64,000 bases of DNA from Nonomuraea sp. NEAU-A123 (lineage in GTDB: Bacteria > Actinomycetota > Actinomycetes > Streptosporangiales > Streptosporangiaceae): positions 1 through 64,000 of the forward strand of contig NZ_JAHFZZ010000040.1 in NCBI RefSeq assembly GCF_018603905.1, given 5' to 3'. Of the stretch, positions 48,977 to 57,761 are shown in pieces (position 1 is the first letter of the stretch; every line of letters starts with the position of its first letter). A model generated the notes under the pieces. It was not told where the DNA came from. It worked only from the letters and a program-made list of their open reading frames with translations, and made no database searches. Both the position numbers and the translations under genes were made by a program.

Positions 48977-49999
48977 TCAAACAGAAACCGGCGACGACTC
49001 CCCCGACCCCCTGACGATCAATCGCGTGGGCACCAGGGTGCGCCGGGCCCGAGAGCGGTCGCCGTCCAACCGGGACAGCACCAGCTCCGCCGCCACCTCC
49101 CCGATGGCCGCCGGATCCTGCGCCACGACGGTCAGCGGCGGATCCAGCACCTCCGCCAGCGGCAGGTCGTCGAAGCCCACCAGCGCCACATCCCGTCGCC
49201 CCGCCCGGGCCAGAGCCACCACCGCCCCCATGGAGGCCAGGTTGTTGGCCGCGAACAGCGCGGTGGGCGGGTTCTCCAGAGCCAGGAGCCGCAGGGTGGC
49301 CGCGCGGGCCGCCTCCTGGTCGTGGCCCGTATCCACGAGGGCACGGTCGAAGGGCAGGCCCGCCTCCTCCAGGGCGTCACGGTAGCCCTGGAAGCGTTCG
49401 CGCCGGGTGTAGAGGGTGGCGGGCAGGTCGCCGATGAAGCCGATCCGGCGGTGGCCATACCCGATCAAGTGGGCGATGCCCGCCTGAGCGCCGGAACGGT
49501 TGCCGCTGACCACGCTGTCGGCGGTCAGGCCGACGGCGGGGCGGTCGAGGAAGACGATGGGCAGGCCGGCGACGCGTTCCGAACGCAGGTAGCGATGGTC
49601 TCCGGTGGCCGAGGGGACCACGATGAGGGCGCTGACCCGGCGGGCCAGGAAGGTGGCGATCAGGGACTGCTCCAGTTCGGCGGTCTCGCTGGAGGAGCCG
49701 ACGATGAGGGTCAGGCCGCGGGCCCTGACGGCGCTCTCGATGCCGCCCGCCACCGTGCCGAAGAACGGGTTGCCCATCTCGGGGATGACCAGCCCGATCG
49801 CGGCGTCCCTGGCCCCGACCCGCATGTTGCGGGCCATCAGGTTGGGTTGGTAGCCCAGTTTGCGGACCGCGGCCATGACGCGTTCGCGCGTCTCGATGGC
49901 CACGGGTCCGTCGTCGTTGAGCACCCGTGAGACGGTCTTGGCGGTGACACCCACCTCACGGGCCACGTCTGTCATGGTGGGACGCCGCATTTCGACCAT
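48977..49999 (-). CDS. LacI-family repressor of the sugar ABC operon
   Basis: 340 aa. HTH with hinge: TMTDVAREVGVTAKTVSRVLND (core VAREVGVTAKTVSRVLN), RERVMAAVRKLGYQPNLMARNM, then a periplasmic-binding-protein-like effector domain (IGLVIPEMGNPFFGTVAGGIE; FDDLPLAEVLDPPLTVVAQDP). Its ATG lies 1 nt after the stop of the ABC ATPase (TAGCATG), so it is the last gene of the transport operon and probably autoregulated through the double operator at 52797-52826. Confidence 0.93.
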   Translation of the reverse strand: MVEMRRPTMTDVAREVGVTAKTVSRVLNDDGPVAIETRERVMAAVRKLGYQPNLMARNMRVGARDAAIGLVIPEMGNPFFGTVAGGIESAVRARGLTLIVGSSSETAELEQSLIATFLARRVSALIVVPSATGDHRYLRSERVAGLPIVFLDRPAVGLTADSVVSGNRSGAQAGIAHLIGYGHRRIGFIGDLPATLYTRRERFQGYRDALEEAGLPFDRALVDTGHDQEAARAATLRLLALENPPTALFAANNLASMGAVVALARAGRRDVALVGFDDLPLAEVLDPPLTVVAQDPAAIGEVAAELVLSRLDGDRSRARRTLVPTRLIVRGSGESSPVSV

Positions 50000-50000
50000 G

Positions 50001-50807
50001 CTAGAGGCCGATCGCCTCCGCCGCGTCCTTGTCCGTCACGACCGACTTGCCTTCCGAAACCTGGATGGCACCGGTCATGATGGCGACGACCTCGGCCATG
50101 CTGTGGTCGCCCGGCTTGATCTGGGCGACGCGGCGGCCGAGCCGCTGGACGTGGATCCGATCGGCGATCTCGAAGACATGGGGCATGTTGTGACTGATCA
50201 GTACGACGGGCATGCCGCGGTCGCGGACCCGCTTGATCATGTCGAGGACCTGCCCCGACTCCTTGACCCCGAGAGCGGCGGTCGGTTCGTCCATGACCAC
50301 GACGTGCGAGGCCCATGCCACCGCCCTGGCCACGGCCACACCCTGCCGCTGGCCGCCGGACAGCGACTCGACGGGCTGGGTGAGCGAGCGCAGGCCGATC
50401 TTCAGGTCGGCCATGTGCTTGGCCGACTCCTCGCGCATCCGCTTCTTGTCGAGCTTCCGGAAGATCGTGCCGAGCAGTCCCGGCTTGCGGAGCTCGCGCC
50501 CGAGGAACATGTTCGTCGCGATGTCGAGCGAGGCGGCGACGGCGAGCTCCTGGTAGACGGTCTCGATGCCGAGCCTGCGCGCTTCCAGGGGGTCGCGGAT
50601 GCGCACGGGCTTGCCGTCGAGCAGGATCTGGCCCTCGTCCGGCTGCAGCGCGCCGGTCAGCGCTTTGATCAGGCTGGTCTTGCCGGCGCCGTTGTCACCG
50701 ATGACGGCGAGCACCTCACCGGGCATCAGGTCGAAGTCGGCGCCGTCGAGCGCGACCACGTGGCCGTAGCGCTTCACCAGGCCACGGGCCTGGAGTACGG
50801 GGGTCAT
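50001..50807 (-). CDS. sugar ABC transporter ATP-binding protein (FrcA-like, single domain)
   Basis: 268-aa ABC ATPase of the carbohydrate CUT2 class but with only one nucleotide-binding domain (RbsA/XylG have two), as in fructose-importing FrcA. Walker A GDNGAGKT (37-44), signature SLSGGQRQGVAVARA, Walker B VVMDEPTAALGV, H-loop LISHNM. Overlaps the permease stop by 4 nt (50804-50807). Confidence 0.92.
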   Translation of the reverse strand: MTPVLQARGLVKRYGHVVALDGADFDLMPGEVLAVIGDNGAGKTSLIKALTGALQPDEGQILLDGKPVRIRDPLEARRLGIETVYQELAVAASLDIATNMFLGRELRKPGLLGTIFRKLDKKRMREESAKHMADLKIGLRSLTQPVESLSGGQRQGVAVARAVAWASHVVVMDEPTAALGVKESGQVLDMIKRVRDRGMPVVLISHNMPHVFEIADRIHVQRLGRRVAQIKPGDHSMAEVVAIMTGAIQVSEGKSVVTDKDAAEAIGL

Positions 50808-51775
50808 CGGGTCCTCCTCCGGGAGAGCTGATCGACAGTGACGGCGAGGATCACCAGGATGCCGGTGATGAGGGTCTGATAAATCGACGGTACGCCCATG
50901 AGTTGCAGCCCGTTACGGAAGACCCCCACGATGAGCGCGCCGATCAGCGTGCCGAGCACCAGTCCCCGGCCGCCGAACAGGCTGGTCCCGCCGAGCACGA
51001 CGGCGGTGATGCTGTCGAGGTTGTCGGTCTGCCCGGCCTGCGGGTCGCCCACGCCGGTCCTGGAGACGAGCAGCAGGGCGGCGAGGCCGTACACGAGGCC
51101 CGCGATGGTGTACACGCTGATCGTCAGCCGCTGCGTACGGATGCCGGTCAGCCGCGCGACCTCCTGGCTGTTGCCGAGCGCGTACACGTGGCGGCCCCAC
51201 GCGGTCTGCCCGAGCACGTACGCGAAGAACAGGAACAGCAGGATCGTGAGCAGCGACCCGTAGGTGACGTTCGTCCCGCCGAGCTTGAACGTCTGCCCGA
51301 GGATGGTCAGCGCGGGCGGCAGGTCGGTGACCGTCTGGTCCTCGGAGTAGATGTGGGTCAGCGCGAACACCACGTTCAGCATGCCGAGCGTGACGATGAA
51401 CGGCGGCAGCGAGATCTTCGTGACCAGCATGCCGTTCGCCAGCCCGAAGGCCGCGCAGACGGCGATTCCGGCGGCGATCGCGAGCAGCGGCGGCAGGCCG
51501 CTGGTGACGGCCAGCTTGGTCATCACGATGCCGCCGAACGCCATGATCGCGCCGTTGGACAGGTCGATGCCACCGGTCAGGATGATGAGCGTCTGCCCGA
51601 TGGCGAGCGTGCCGACGACCATCACCTGCTGGATGATCAGCGAGAAGTTGCCGCCGGTGAGGAACTGGTCGCTGTTGAGCGCGAAGAACACGCAGGCCAG
51701 CACGAGCGCGCCCAGCGGGCCCGCCGTCGGAGTGGTGATGATGCGGCGCGGCAGCGTCGCTTCCATGACGGCCAT
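50804..51775 (-). CDS. sugar ABC transporter permease (FrcC/RbsC-like)
   Basis: 323 aa, eight or more membrane helices. CUT2-permease marks: LIILTGGIDLSNGAIMAFGGIV, NGMLVTKISLPPFIVTLGML, VYALGNSQEVARLTGIRT, and TAVVLGGTSLFGGRGLVLGTLIGALIVGV (core GGTSLFGGRG). ATG 51775 is 1 nt before the binding-protein stop codon region, showing tight coupling. Confidence 0.93.
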   Translation of the reverse strand: MAVMEATLPRRIITTPTAGPLGALVLACVFFALNSDQFLTGGNFSLIIQQVMVVGTLAIGQTLIILTGGIDLSNGAIMAFGGIVMTKLAVTSGLPPLLAIAAGIAVCAAFGLANGMLVTKISLPPFIVTLGMLNVVFALTHIYSEDQTVTDLPPALTILGQTFKLGGTNVTYGSLLTILLFLFFAYVLGQTAWGRHVYALGNSQEVARLTGIRTQRLTISVYTIAGLVYGLAALLLVSRTGVGDPQAGQTDNLDSITAVVLGGTSLFGGRGLVLGTLIGALIVGVFRNGLQLMGVPSIYQTLITGILVILAVTVDQLSRRRTR

Positions 51776-51776
51776 G

Positions 51777-52769
51777 TCAGCCCCAGCAGTTCGCCAGGCC
51801 GAAGGCGGTGTCCTTGGCCTCGACGCCCTGGACGGCCTTGTCGGTGATCAGGGTGACACCGGTGTCGGTGTACCCCTTGGGCTTGGCGCCGCCCTTGGCG
51901 AAGGCGGCGACGGCCTTGACGCCGTCCTCGGCCATCTTCAGCGGGTACTGCTGCGAGGTCGCGGCGATCTGCCCGCTCTTCACGGCCTTGACGCCGGTGC
52001 AGCCGCCGTCGACCGAGACGATGACCACGTCCTTCTCGCGGCCCTTGGCCTTGAGCGCGGTGTAGGCGCCGAGGGCGGCGGGCTCGTTGATGGTGTAGAC
52101 GAGGTTGATGTCGGGCGCCTTCTGCAGGCAGTTCTCCATCGCCTCCTGGCCCTTGGCCTGGTCGCCGCGCGTGTCCTGGGAGCAGACGACCGACGGGTCG
52201 CCCTCGGCGATGCCGAAGCCCTTGAGGAAGCCGTCGTGGCGGAGCTGCCCGACCGTGATGCCGGGGGCCAGGTCGAGCGTGGCGATCTTCGCGGCCTTGC
52301 CGGCCATCGCGCCCTTGGCGTACTCGCCGATCAGCTCGCCCGCCTTGAGGTTGTCGGTGGCGAACAGCGCGTCGGTGGCGTCCTGCGGGTCCGTGGGCGT
52401 GTCCAGGGCGATCACCACGACGCCGGCGTCCCTGGCCTTCTTGATCGCGGGAACGATCGCCTTGGTGTCGTTGGGTGTGATGAGGATGCCCTTCACCCCG
52501 GCCGCGACCATGTTCTCGATGGCGGTGAGCTGGGAGGCGTTGTCGCCGTCGAACTTGCCCGCCGCGGTCAGCAGCTCCATTCCCGCCGCCTTGGCGGCGG
52601 TCTGCGCGCCCTCCTTCATCTTGACGAAGAACGGGTTGGTCTCCGTCTTCGTGATCAGCCCCACCTTGGTGGAGCCGGCGGAGCTGGTGGAGGCCTTCTG
52701 CTCACCGCCGCCGCAGCCTGTGACGAGGAGAGCGGCGGCCAGCAGTCCGGCCGAGAGCCTAGCAATCAT
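51777..52769 (-). CDS. sugar ABC transporter substrate-binding lipoprotein (FrcB-like)
   Basis: 330 aa. Lipobox LLVTGC with lipid-modified Cys19; then a type-I periplasmic-binding fold: VGLITKTETNPFFVKMKEGAQ, GILITPNDTKAIVPAIKKARDAGVVVIALDTP (core GVVVIALDTP), and VYTINEPAALGAYTAL. The ITPND and ALDTP segments are typical of ribose/fructose-binding proteins (FrcB/RbsB). First gene of the transport operon, divergent from the PfkB kinase. Confidence 0.93.
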   Translation of the reverse strand: MIARLSAGLLAAALLVTGCGGGEQKASTSSAGSTKVGLITKTETNPFFVKMKEGAQTAAKAAGMELLTAAGKFDGDNASQLTAIENMVAAGVKGILITPNDTKAIVPAIKKARDAGVVVIALDTPTDPQDATDALFATDNLKAGELIGEYAKGAMAGKAAKIATLDLAPGITVGQLRHDGFLKGFGIAEGDPSVVCSQDTRGDQAKGQEAMENCLQKAPDINLVYTINEPAALGAYTALKAKGREKDVVIVSVDGGCTGVKAVKSGQIAATSQQYPLKMAEDGVKAVAAFAKGGAKPKGYTDTGVTLITDKAVQGVEAKDTAFGLANCWG

Positions 52770-52796
52770 GGTGGCTTCCTATCAGGGATGATTCAA

Positions 52797-52826
52797 TGTC
52801 ATCGTTGACATATGTCAACGTTGACA
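52797..52826. promoter_or_regulatory. double LacI-type operator
   Basis: TGTCATCGTTGACA (52797-52810) and TGTCAACGTTGACA (52813-52826), separated by TA; the second is a perfect palindrome with the central CG of LacI operators. Together with flanking bases they make a nearly perfect 32-bp palindrome between the divergent ABC operon and the kinase gene. Confidence 0.85.
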
Positions 52827-52852
52827 TTCGCCGTGCTGCGATGATGGACTCC

Positions 52853-52864
52853 GTTTCTAGAAAC
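52853..52864. promoter_or_regulatory. GTTTCTAGAAAC palindrome upstream of the PfkB kinase
   Basis: Perfect 12-bp palindrome, 56 nt before the chosen kinase start. Sequence differs from the LacI sites; it may be a second regulator's site. Confidence 0.4.
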
Positions 52865-52919
52865 GTCAATGCCCCCGCGACGTAACAAATCTGCAAACAT
52901 GGCAGAAAGGTTGACCCTG

Positions 52920-53849
52920 ATGATCGCTGTCCTGGGCGAATGCGTCGCAGACGCCTTCGCTGACCGGCGTCCCGGTGAGCTGGAGCTCCGGGTGCTGCCG
53001 GGCGGGGGGCCCGCGAACACGGCAGTGGCTCTGGCCCGCCTCGGCACCTCGACCCGGTTCCTGGGGCGGGTGTCCGGGGACGTGTTCGGGGAGCTGTTCC
53101 GTGAGCATCTCGCCTCCTCCGGGGTGGACCTGTCGGCCTGTGTCCCCGCCGCCGAGCCGAGCACGCTGGCGGTAGCCTCGCTCGACGAGCGGGGCCAGGC
53201 GGCCTACATCTTCCACGCCGAGGGCACCGCCGACTGGCAGTGGACGCCTGAGGAGCTCGCCGCCCTCGACCCGCGCGGGTGGTCCTGCCTGCACACGGGG
53301 TCGCTCGCGCTGGTCAGGCGGCCGGGCGGCGCCGCGGTGGAGGAGTTCGCGGCGGACGCCCGCCGGCACGCGACGATCTCGATCGATCCCAACGTACGGC
53401 CCAGCCTGGCCGGCCGGGAGGACTACACGGTGGAGCGCTGGTGCGCGGTGGCCGACATACTCAAGCTCAGCGACGACGACCTGTCCTTCCTGGCGCCGGA
53501 CGTGCCGGTGGAACGTGCCTGCGACGCCTGGCACGCGGCGGGCGCCCGGCTCATCGTGATCACCCGGGGCGCTTCGGGCGCGCTGGTGTCACTGGACGGG
53601 GAGCGCACGGCGGTACGGGCGCCGCAGGTCAAGGTCGTCGACACCGTTGGGGCCGGTGACTCCTTCACCGCCGGGCTGCTGCACCGGCTGGGCGTACGGG
53701 GGCTGCTCGGGGGCCGACTGGAGGGGCTCGACCTGGAGACGGCCGCCGACGCCGCCGCCTTCGCCGCCCGGGTGGCGGCGCGGACGTGCTCGGTCGCGGG
53801 GGCGAACCCGCCGTGGGCGCACCAGCTCAACGAGCCCGCGGGACTGTGA
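52920..53849 (+). CDS. PfkB-family carbohydrate kinase (fructokinase-like)
   Basis: About 309 aa ribokinase-family kinase: IAVLGECVADAFADR start, LPGGGPANTAVALARLG substrate loop, ISIDPNVRPSL, and anion-hole/catalytic DTVGAGDSFTAGLL. It probably phosphorylates the sugar brought in by the divergent ABC transporter, paralleling the frcBCA-frcK arrangement of rhizobia. ATG 52920 is preferred (AGAAAGG upstream); ATG 52899 would add seven residues. Confidence 0.92.
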   Translation: MIAVLGECVADAFADRRPGELELRVLPGGGPANTAVALARLGTSTRFLGRVSGDVFGELFREHLASSGVDLSACVPAAEPSTLAVASLDERGQAAYIFHAEGTADWQWTPEELAALDPRGWSCLHTGSLALVRRPGGAAVEEFAADARRHATISIDPNVRPSLAGREDYTVERWCAVADILKLSDDDLSFLAPDVPVERACDAWHAAGARLIVITRGASGALVSLDGERTAVRAPQVKVVDTVGAGDSFTAGLLHRLGVRGLLGGRLEGLDLETAADAAAFAARVAARTCSVAGANPPWAHQLNEPAGL

Positions 53850-53868
53850 GGCGATACGCGACCCAGCG

Positions 53869-56019
53869 CTACCGAACGGAAGCTCCGCCCAGGAGCCGGG
53901 CCTGCTCCTCCTCGACGATCTGGCGGGCCAGTGCCTGCTCGGACACGTCGATCGCGTCGGGCGCGGACTCGGCCAGGTCGCTGCGCCGGGCGTACGCGTC
54001 GAACAGCACCGTCTTGGCGTGCAGGATCTTCAGCATCCGCTCGTCCACGCCGCCGGGCGAGAGCAGCCGGTGCACCTGGACCCTGCGCACCTGCCCCATG
54101 CGGTGCGCGCGGGCCACGGCCTGGCTCTCCATGGTGGGCTTGACCTGCGGTTCGCAGATGATCACGACGGAGGCGGCCTGCAGGTTGAGCCCGACCCCGC
54201 CGGCCTGGATCTGGGCGAGCAGCACGGCGTGCCCCGGCACCGCGCTGAACGCGTCCACGGTCTCCTGGCGGCGCTCCGGCCGCAGGTCACCCGAGAGCGG
54301 CCCGTGGACCGCCGGGCCGAGGGCGTCCCGCACCGCGGTCAGGACGTCGCGGAAGTAGGAGAAGACCACGATCTTCAGCCCGCTGCCCGCCGCCTCGTCG
54401 ACCAGTTCGCGCAGCCGTTCGAGCTTGGCCGACTTGTCCGGCACCGCGTAGGCGGCGCGGCGCATGGCCATGAAGTTGCCCGCCGCGACCGCCTCCCGGT
54501 AGGCGTCGGCGTCCGCGGCGCTGAGCTCCTCCCACTCGTCGACGTGCACGAGATCGGGCAGCTCGGTGAGCACGTCCTCCTGGTTGCGGCGCAGGTAGAC
54601 GGGCGCCACCGCGCGCCGGAACGCCTGCGCTCCGGCCGCGGCGTCGCTGCCGCGCACCTGGGCGCGCAGCGCGGGCTGGAGGTGGCCGACCAGGTTGCGG
54701 AACTCCTCCACCCGGTTCTCCATCGGCGTGCCCGTCATGAACAGCACCCGCTCGACCCGCCCGCACCATGCGGCGACGGCCTTGGACCGGCGGGCCTCGG
54801 GGTTCTTGACGTAGTGGGCCTCGTCGACCACCAGCATGCCCACCTCGGCGGGCGCGCCGTCGAGCCGCTGCAGCCCGTCGAAGGTGGTCACGGCCACGCC
54901 GCCGCGCTCCAGCCACTCCGCCAGGGCGGTGTCCCGCTCGCCGCCGTGCAGCCGGTAGGCCCGCAGCGTGCTGCGGGTCTCGATCTCGCGGATCCAGTTG
55001 ATCAGTACGCTGGCCGGGCAGACCACCACGAAGTGGCTCGTACCGCGCGCCTTGAGGTGCGCGAGCGCGGCGATGGCCTGCACGGTCTTGCCGAGCCCCA
55101 TCTCGTCGCCGAGGATCACCCGGCGCTGCGCCAGCGCGAACCGGGCCCCGAACGCCTGGTAGCCACGGAGCGAGACCCGGCGGTGGGTGTCGTCGAGCTC
55201 CTGGTTCCTGACCCGCTCGGCCAGGTCGTCGGGCAGGAACCCCTCGGCGGCGACCCGGTCGCCCGGCTCCAGGGCGGCGATCTCGGCCAGCAGGTTGTAG
55301 TAGTCGGCCGCGCGGATCTCGAAGTCGATCCACACCTCCGCCCCGGAGGGCGCCGGCCGCAGCAGGTCCACGGTCGCCTGCGTGATGAGCAGCCGCGTCT
55401 CGGCCTCCCCGGCGAGGATCTCGGAGATCCCGGCGACGGCCTCCTCCGCCCGCCGCCGCTTCTCCTCGCCGGACAGCAGCCGGCGCCACCAGCCGCTCAT
55501 CGCCCGTGCCACCGGCATCAGCGCGGCGAGCCGCTCCTCGACCGCGTCGGCCGTCCGGCGGGCGCGCGGCAACTCGGCTCCCGCGGCCACCAACGGATGC
55601 AGGGCGGCGAGCAGCGCCGTGGTCTCCTCGTCCTGGCGCTCGACGTCGATCTGGACGGCGGTGACCTCCCGCGCGGCGCGCTCGATCTGCTTCGCCGCCG
55701 CGTGCACCTGCCGCTGCGTCTGCGGCCCGATCCCCGGCAACCGCTGCAGCTCGTACGGCGTGGCGTCCAGCACGTCGAGCACCGTCGTGTAGCCCATGCG
55801 CTCCAGCATCCCGAGCCGCAGCCGCCCGCCGGTCACGTCCTTGAGCCGGGCCACCGGGATGCCCGCGAGCTCGGCTCTGGCCTGCGGCTTGCGCAGCGCG
55901 GACATCGCCGCCACGACCCGGGTCAGCGCGCGCTCGTGCTCCTCCCGCAGCTCCCGCGCTGCGGCGTGCAGCCGCGCCGCCTGCCGCAGCACGTCCCGCA
56001 CTTCTCTGGCACCACTCAC
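53869..56019 (-). CDS. SNF2-family DEAD/DEAH helicase with N-terminal HhH domain
   Basis: 716 aa. An N-terminal helical region with helix-hairpin-helix (ERMGYTTVLDVL; YELQRLPGIGPQTQRQVHAA, residues about 72-110) precedes the SNF2 motor: motif I DEMGLGKT, Ia VVCPASVLINW, DEAH-box VVDEAHYVKN, III MTGTPMEN, and C-terminal VVFSYFRDV, QAGGVGLNLQ, RAHRMGQ. It is an ATP-driven dsDNA translocase; the HhH suggests direct DNA binding at unusual structures. GTG 56019 has TACCGT 8 nt upstream and is probably leaderless. It is flanked convergently by the kinase and lies in tandem behind the GH20 gene; no nuclease or methyltransferase partner is adjacent. Confidence 0.9.
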   Translation of the reverse strand: MSGAREVRDVLRQAARLHAAARELREEHERALTRVVAAMSALRKPQARAELAGIPVARLKDVTGGRLRLGMLERMGYTTVLDVLDATPYELQRLPGIGPQTQRQVHAAAKQIERAAREVTAVQIDVERQDEETTALLAALHPLVAAGAELPRARRTADAVEERLAALMPVARAMSGWWRRLLSGEEKRRRAEEAVAGISEILAGEAETRLLITQATVDLLRPAPSGAEVWIDFEIRAADYYNLLAEIAALEPGDRVAAEGFLPDDLAERVRNQELDDTHRRVSLRGYQAFGARFALAQRRVILGDEMGLGKTVQAIAALAHLKARGTSHFVVVCPASVLINWIREIETRSTLRAYRLHGGERDTALAEWLERGGVAVTTFDGLQRLDGAPAEVGMLVVDEAHYVKNPEARRSKAVAAWCGRVERVLFMTGTPMENRVEEFRNLVGHLQPALRAQVRGSDAAAGAQAFRRAVAPVYLRRNQEDVLTELPDLVHVDEWEELSAADADAYREAVAAGNFMAMRRAAYAVPDKSAKLERLRELVDEAAGSGLKIVVFSYFRDVLTAVRDALGPAVHGPLSGDLRPERRQETVDAFSAVPGHAVLLAQIQAGGVGLNLQAASVVIICEPQVKPTMESQAVARAHRMGQVRRVQVHRLLSPGGVDERMLKILHAKTVLFDAYARRSDLAESAPDAIDVSEQALARQIVEEEQARLLGGASVR

Positions 56020-56055
56020 GAGCCTGAACGGTACCGTCCCGGCGGCGCGATCAGC

Positions 56056-57600
56056 TCAGGAACCGGCAGGCCAGGCAATCTGCCCAGAGTGGTGGTAATT
56101 CACGCCCATGACGCGCCACCGCGGCCCCTGCGCCCCGAGGCGCTTCTTGAAGGCGGTCCAGTCGTGCGTGCCGTACGGGGACCAGGCCAGTTCGGCCAGG
56201 GCGGGCAGGCGCGGGAAGGCCATGTACTCGATGTCGGCCGACGTCCTGATCGTCTCGGTCCACAGCGGCGCCTCCACGCCCAGAACCTGCTGGGAGGGCA
56301 GGCCGGTCAGGTAGGCGCCCGGGTTCCAGCCGTAGGCGTCCTTGACCTCGATCAGCCCGGCCCAGTCCTGGCCGATCGGGGTGCGCGAGTTGTACTTCAT
56401 GTCGAGGTAGGCGCGGCTGGCCGGGGACATGATGACCTTCCGCCCGGCGCCGGCGACGGCGCTGTCGTTCGGCGTGGTGCCCCAGTACTGAGCGACCGTG
56501 GACGGCAGCGGCGTGGCCTTGACGATGTCGTGCCAGCCGATGACGGTCTTGCCGTGCGCGGCGGCGATGGCCTGCGCCCGGTTCATGAACGCGGCGTAGT
56601 CGGCCGGCTTGGTGGAGGTGGCCTCGTCACCGCCGAGGTGCAGGTAGGGGCCGGGGGTGATCGCGGCCAGCTCGCCGAGCACCTGGTCGATGAAGGTGTA
56701 GGTGATCTCCTTCGACGTGCACAGCGTGCTGAACCCGACGTCGGTCCCGGTGTAGAGGGGCGGCGCGACGCCGCCGGAGTTCAGCTCGGCGTACGAGGCC
56801 AGGGCGGCGTTCGTGTGCCCGGGCAGGTCGATCTCGGGCACGACGGTGATGTTGCGGGCCGCGGCGTAGGCGACGAGCTCCTGGTACTGGGCCTTGGTGT
56901 AGTAGCCGCCCGGGTCGCCGCCGACGGCGGTGCTGCCGCCGTACGTGGCCAGCCTGGGCCAGGAGTCGATGACGATGCGCCAGCCCTGGTCGTCGGAGAG
57001 GTGGAGGTGCAGGTAGTTGATCTTGTACAGGGCGATCTGGTCGATGTACCGCTGGACGGCGGCCACGGGGAAGAAGTGGCGGGCGACGTCGAGCATGGCG
57101 CCCCGGTAGGCGTAGCGCGGCGCGTCGGTGATCCGCCCGCCCTGCACGGGCCACGGTCCCGGCTGGACGGTCGCGCTGTCGGCCGCGTACGGCAGGAGCT
57201 GGCGCAGCGTCTGCACCCCGTTGAACAGCCCGGCGGCCCGGTTGGCCAGCACGGTGATCCCGGTGGCGGTCACGTCGAGCTGGTAGGCCTCGTCCCCGCC
57301 GCTCACACTGCCCAGCCGCAGCGAGATGCCGCCGGCGGCCGGCGCCGCGACGATGGGCACGGGGTAACCGGTCGAGCGCCGCAACTGCCGCGCGAGCTGG
57401 TCGCCCACGGCTGGGACGTCGGTGTAGATGCTCGTGGACGAGGTGATCCGGTACGTGACCCCGGCCGCGGGCGTCGTGCTGACCGGCACGGGGACCACGC
57501 CACCGAACCCCAGGGGCGCGGCGGCGCGCGCGCTGGGGGACGCCGACACCGACGTGGCCACGAGGGCCGCCACCAGGACCAGCACTGTGCGCAGGCTCAT
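56056..57600 (-). CDS. secreted GH20 beta-N-acetylhexosaminidase
   Basis: 514 aa. Signal peptide 1-27 (LVATSVSASPSARA), GH20b N-terminal alpha/beta domain (about 35-140), then the TIM barrel: YRGAMLDVARHFFPV, NYLHLHLSDDQGWRI, VVPEIDLPGHTNAAL, and the catalytic pair in HLGGDEATS (Asp-Glu). It releases terminal GlcNAc from chitin oligomers. Its 5' region carries TTTGGAAAGTTTCTTTA, related to the chitosanase palindrome, so the two hydrolases may be co-regulated. ATG 57600 lacks a clear ribosome site. Confidence 0.94.
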   Translation of the reverse strand: MSLRTVLVLVAALVATSVSASPSARAAAPLGFGGVVPVPVSTTPAAGVTYRITSSTSIYTDVPAVGDQLARQLRRSTGYPVPIVAAPAAGGISLRLGSVSGGDEAYQLDVTATGITVLANRAAGLFNGVQTLRQLLPYAADSATVQPGPWPVQGGRITDAPRYAYRGAMLDVARHFFPVAAVQRYIDQIALYKINYLHLHLSDDQGWRIVIDSWPRLATYGGSTAVGGDPGGYYTKAQYQELVAYAAARNITVVPEIDLPGHTNAALASYAELNSGGVAPPLYTGTDVGFSTLCTSKEITYTFIDQVLGELAAITPGPYLHLGGDEATSTKPADYAAFMNRAQAIAAAHGKTVIGWHDIVKATPLPSTVAQYWGTTPNDSAVAGAGRKVIMSPASRAYLDMKYNSRTPIGQDWAGLIEVKDAYGWNPGAYLTGLPSQQVLGVEAPLWTETIRTSADIEYMAFPRLPALAELAWSPYGTHDWTAFKKRLGAQGPRWRVMGVNYHHSGQIAWPAGS

Positions 57601-57630
57601 GGCATCACCATACGGACGTGATCCGCGCTA

Positions 57631-57649
57631 GTAAAGAAACTTTCCAAAT
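57631..57649. promoter_or_regulatory. CsnR-type palindrome upstream of GH20 gene
   Basis: On the minus strand, TTTGGAAAGTTTCTTTAC matches AGGAAAGTTTCCT at 11 of 13 positions and aligns with the palindrome at 10502-10520. Located about 31 nt before the start codon. Confidence 0.55.
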
Positions 57650-57761
57650 ACGCTTGCACGCCGCTTGGCCAGTGGCCTTAAAGAGCCTCGCAAGCAGTAG
57701 CCCCAACCATCGGAGAGTCAGCTAAGCGATATCCACTCGGCCGCCAGACGAGGACAGAGAT

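Noticed and set aside
53869..56019. SNF2 helicase as the missing helicase of the TerB-BrxD unit
   Set aside because: It is about 7.5 kb away across several unrelated, independently promoted genes, and SNF2 differs from the Lhr-like or BrxH helicases expected.
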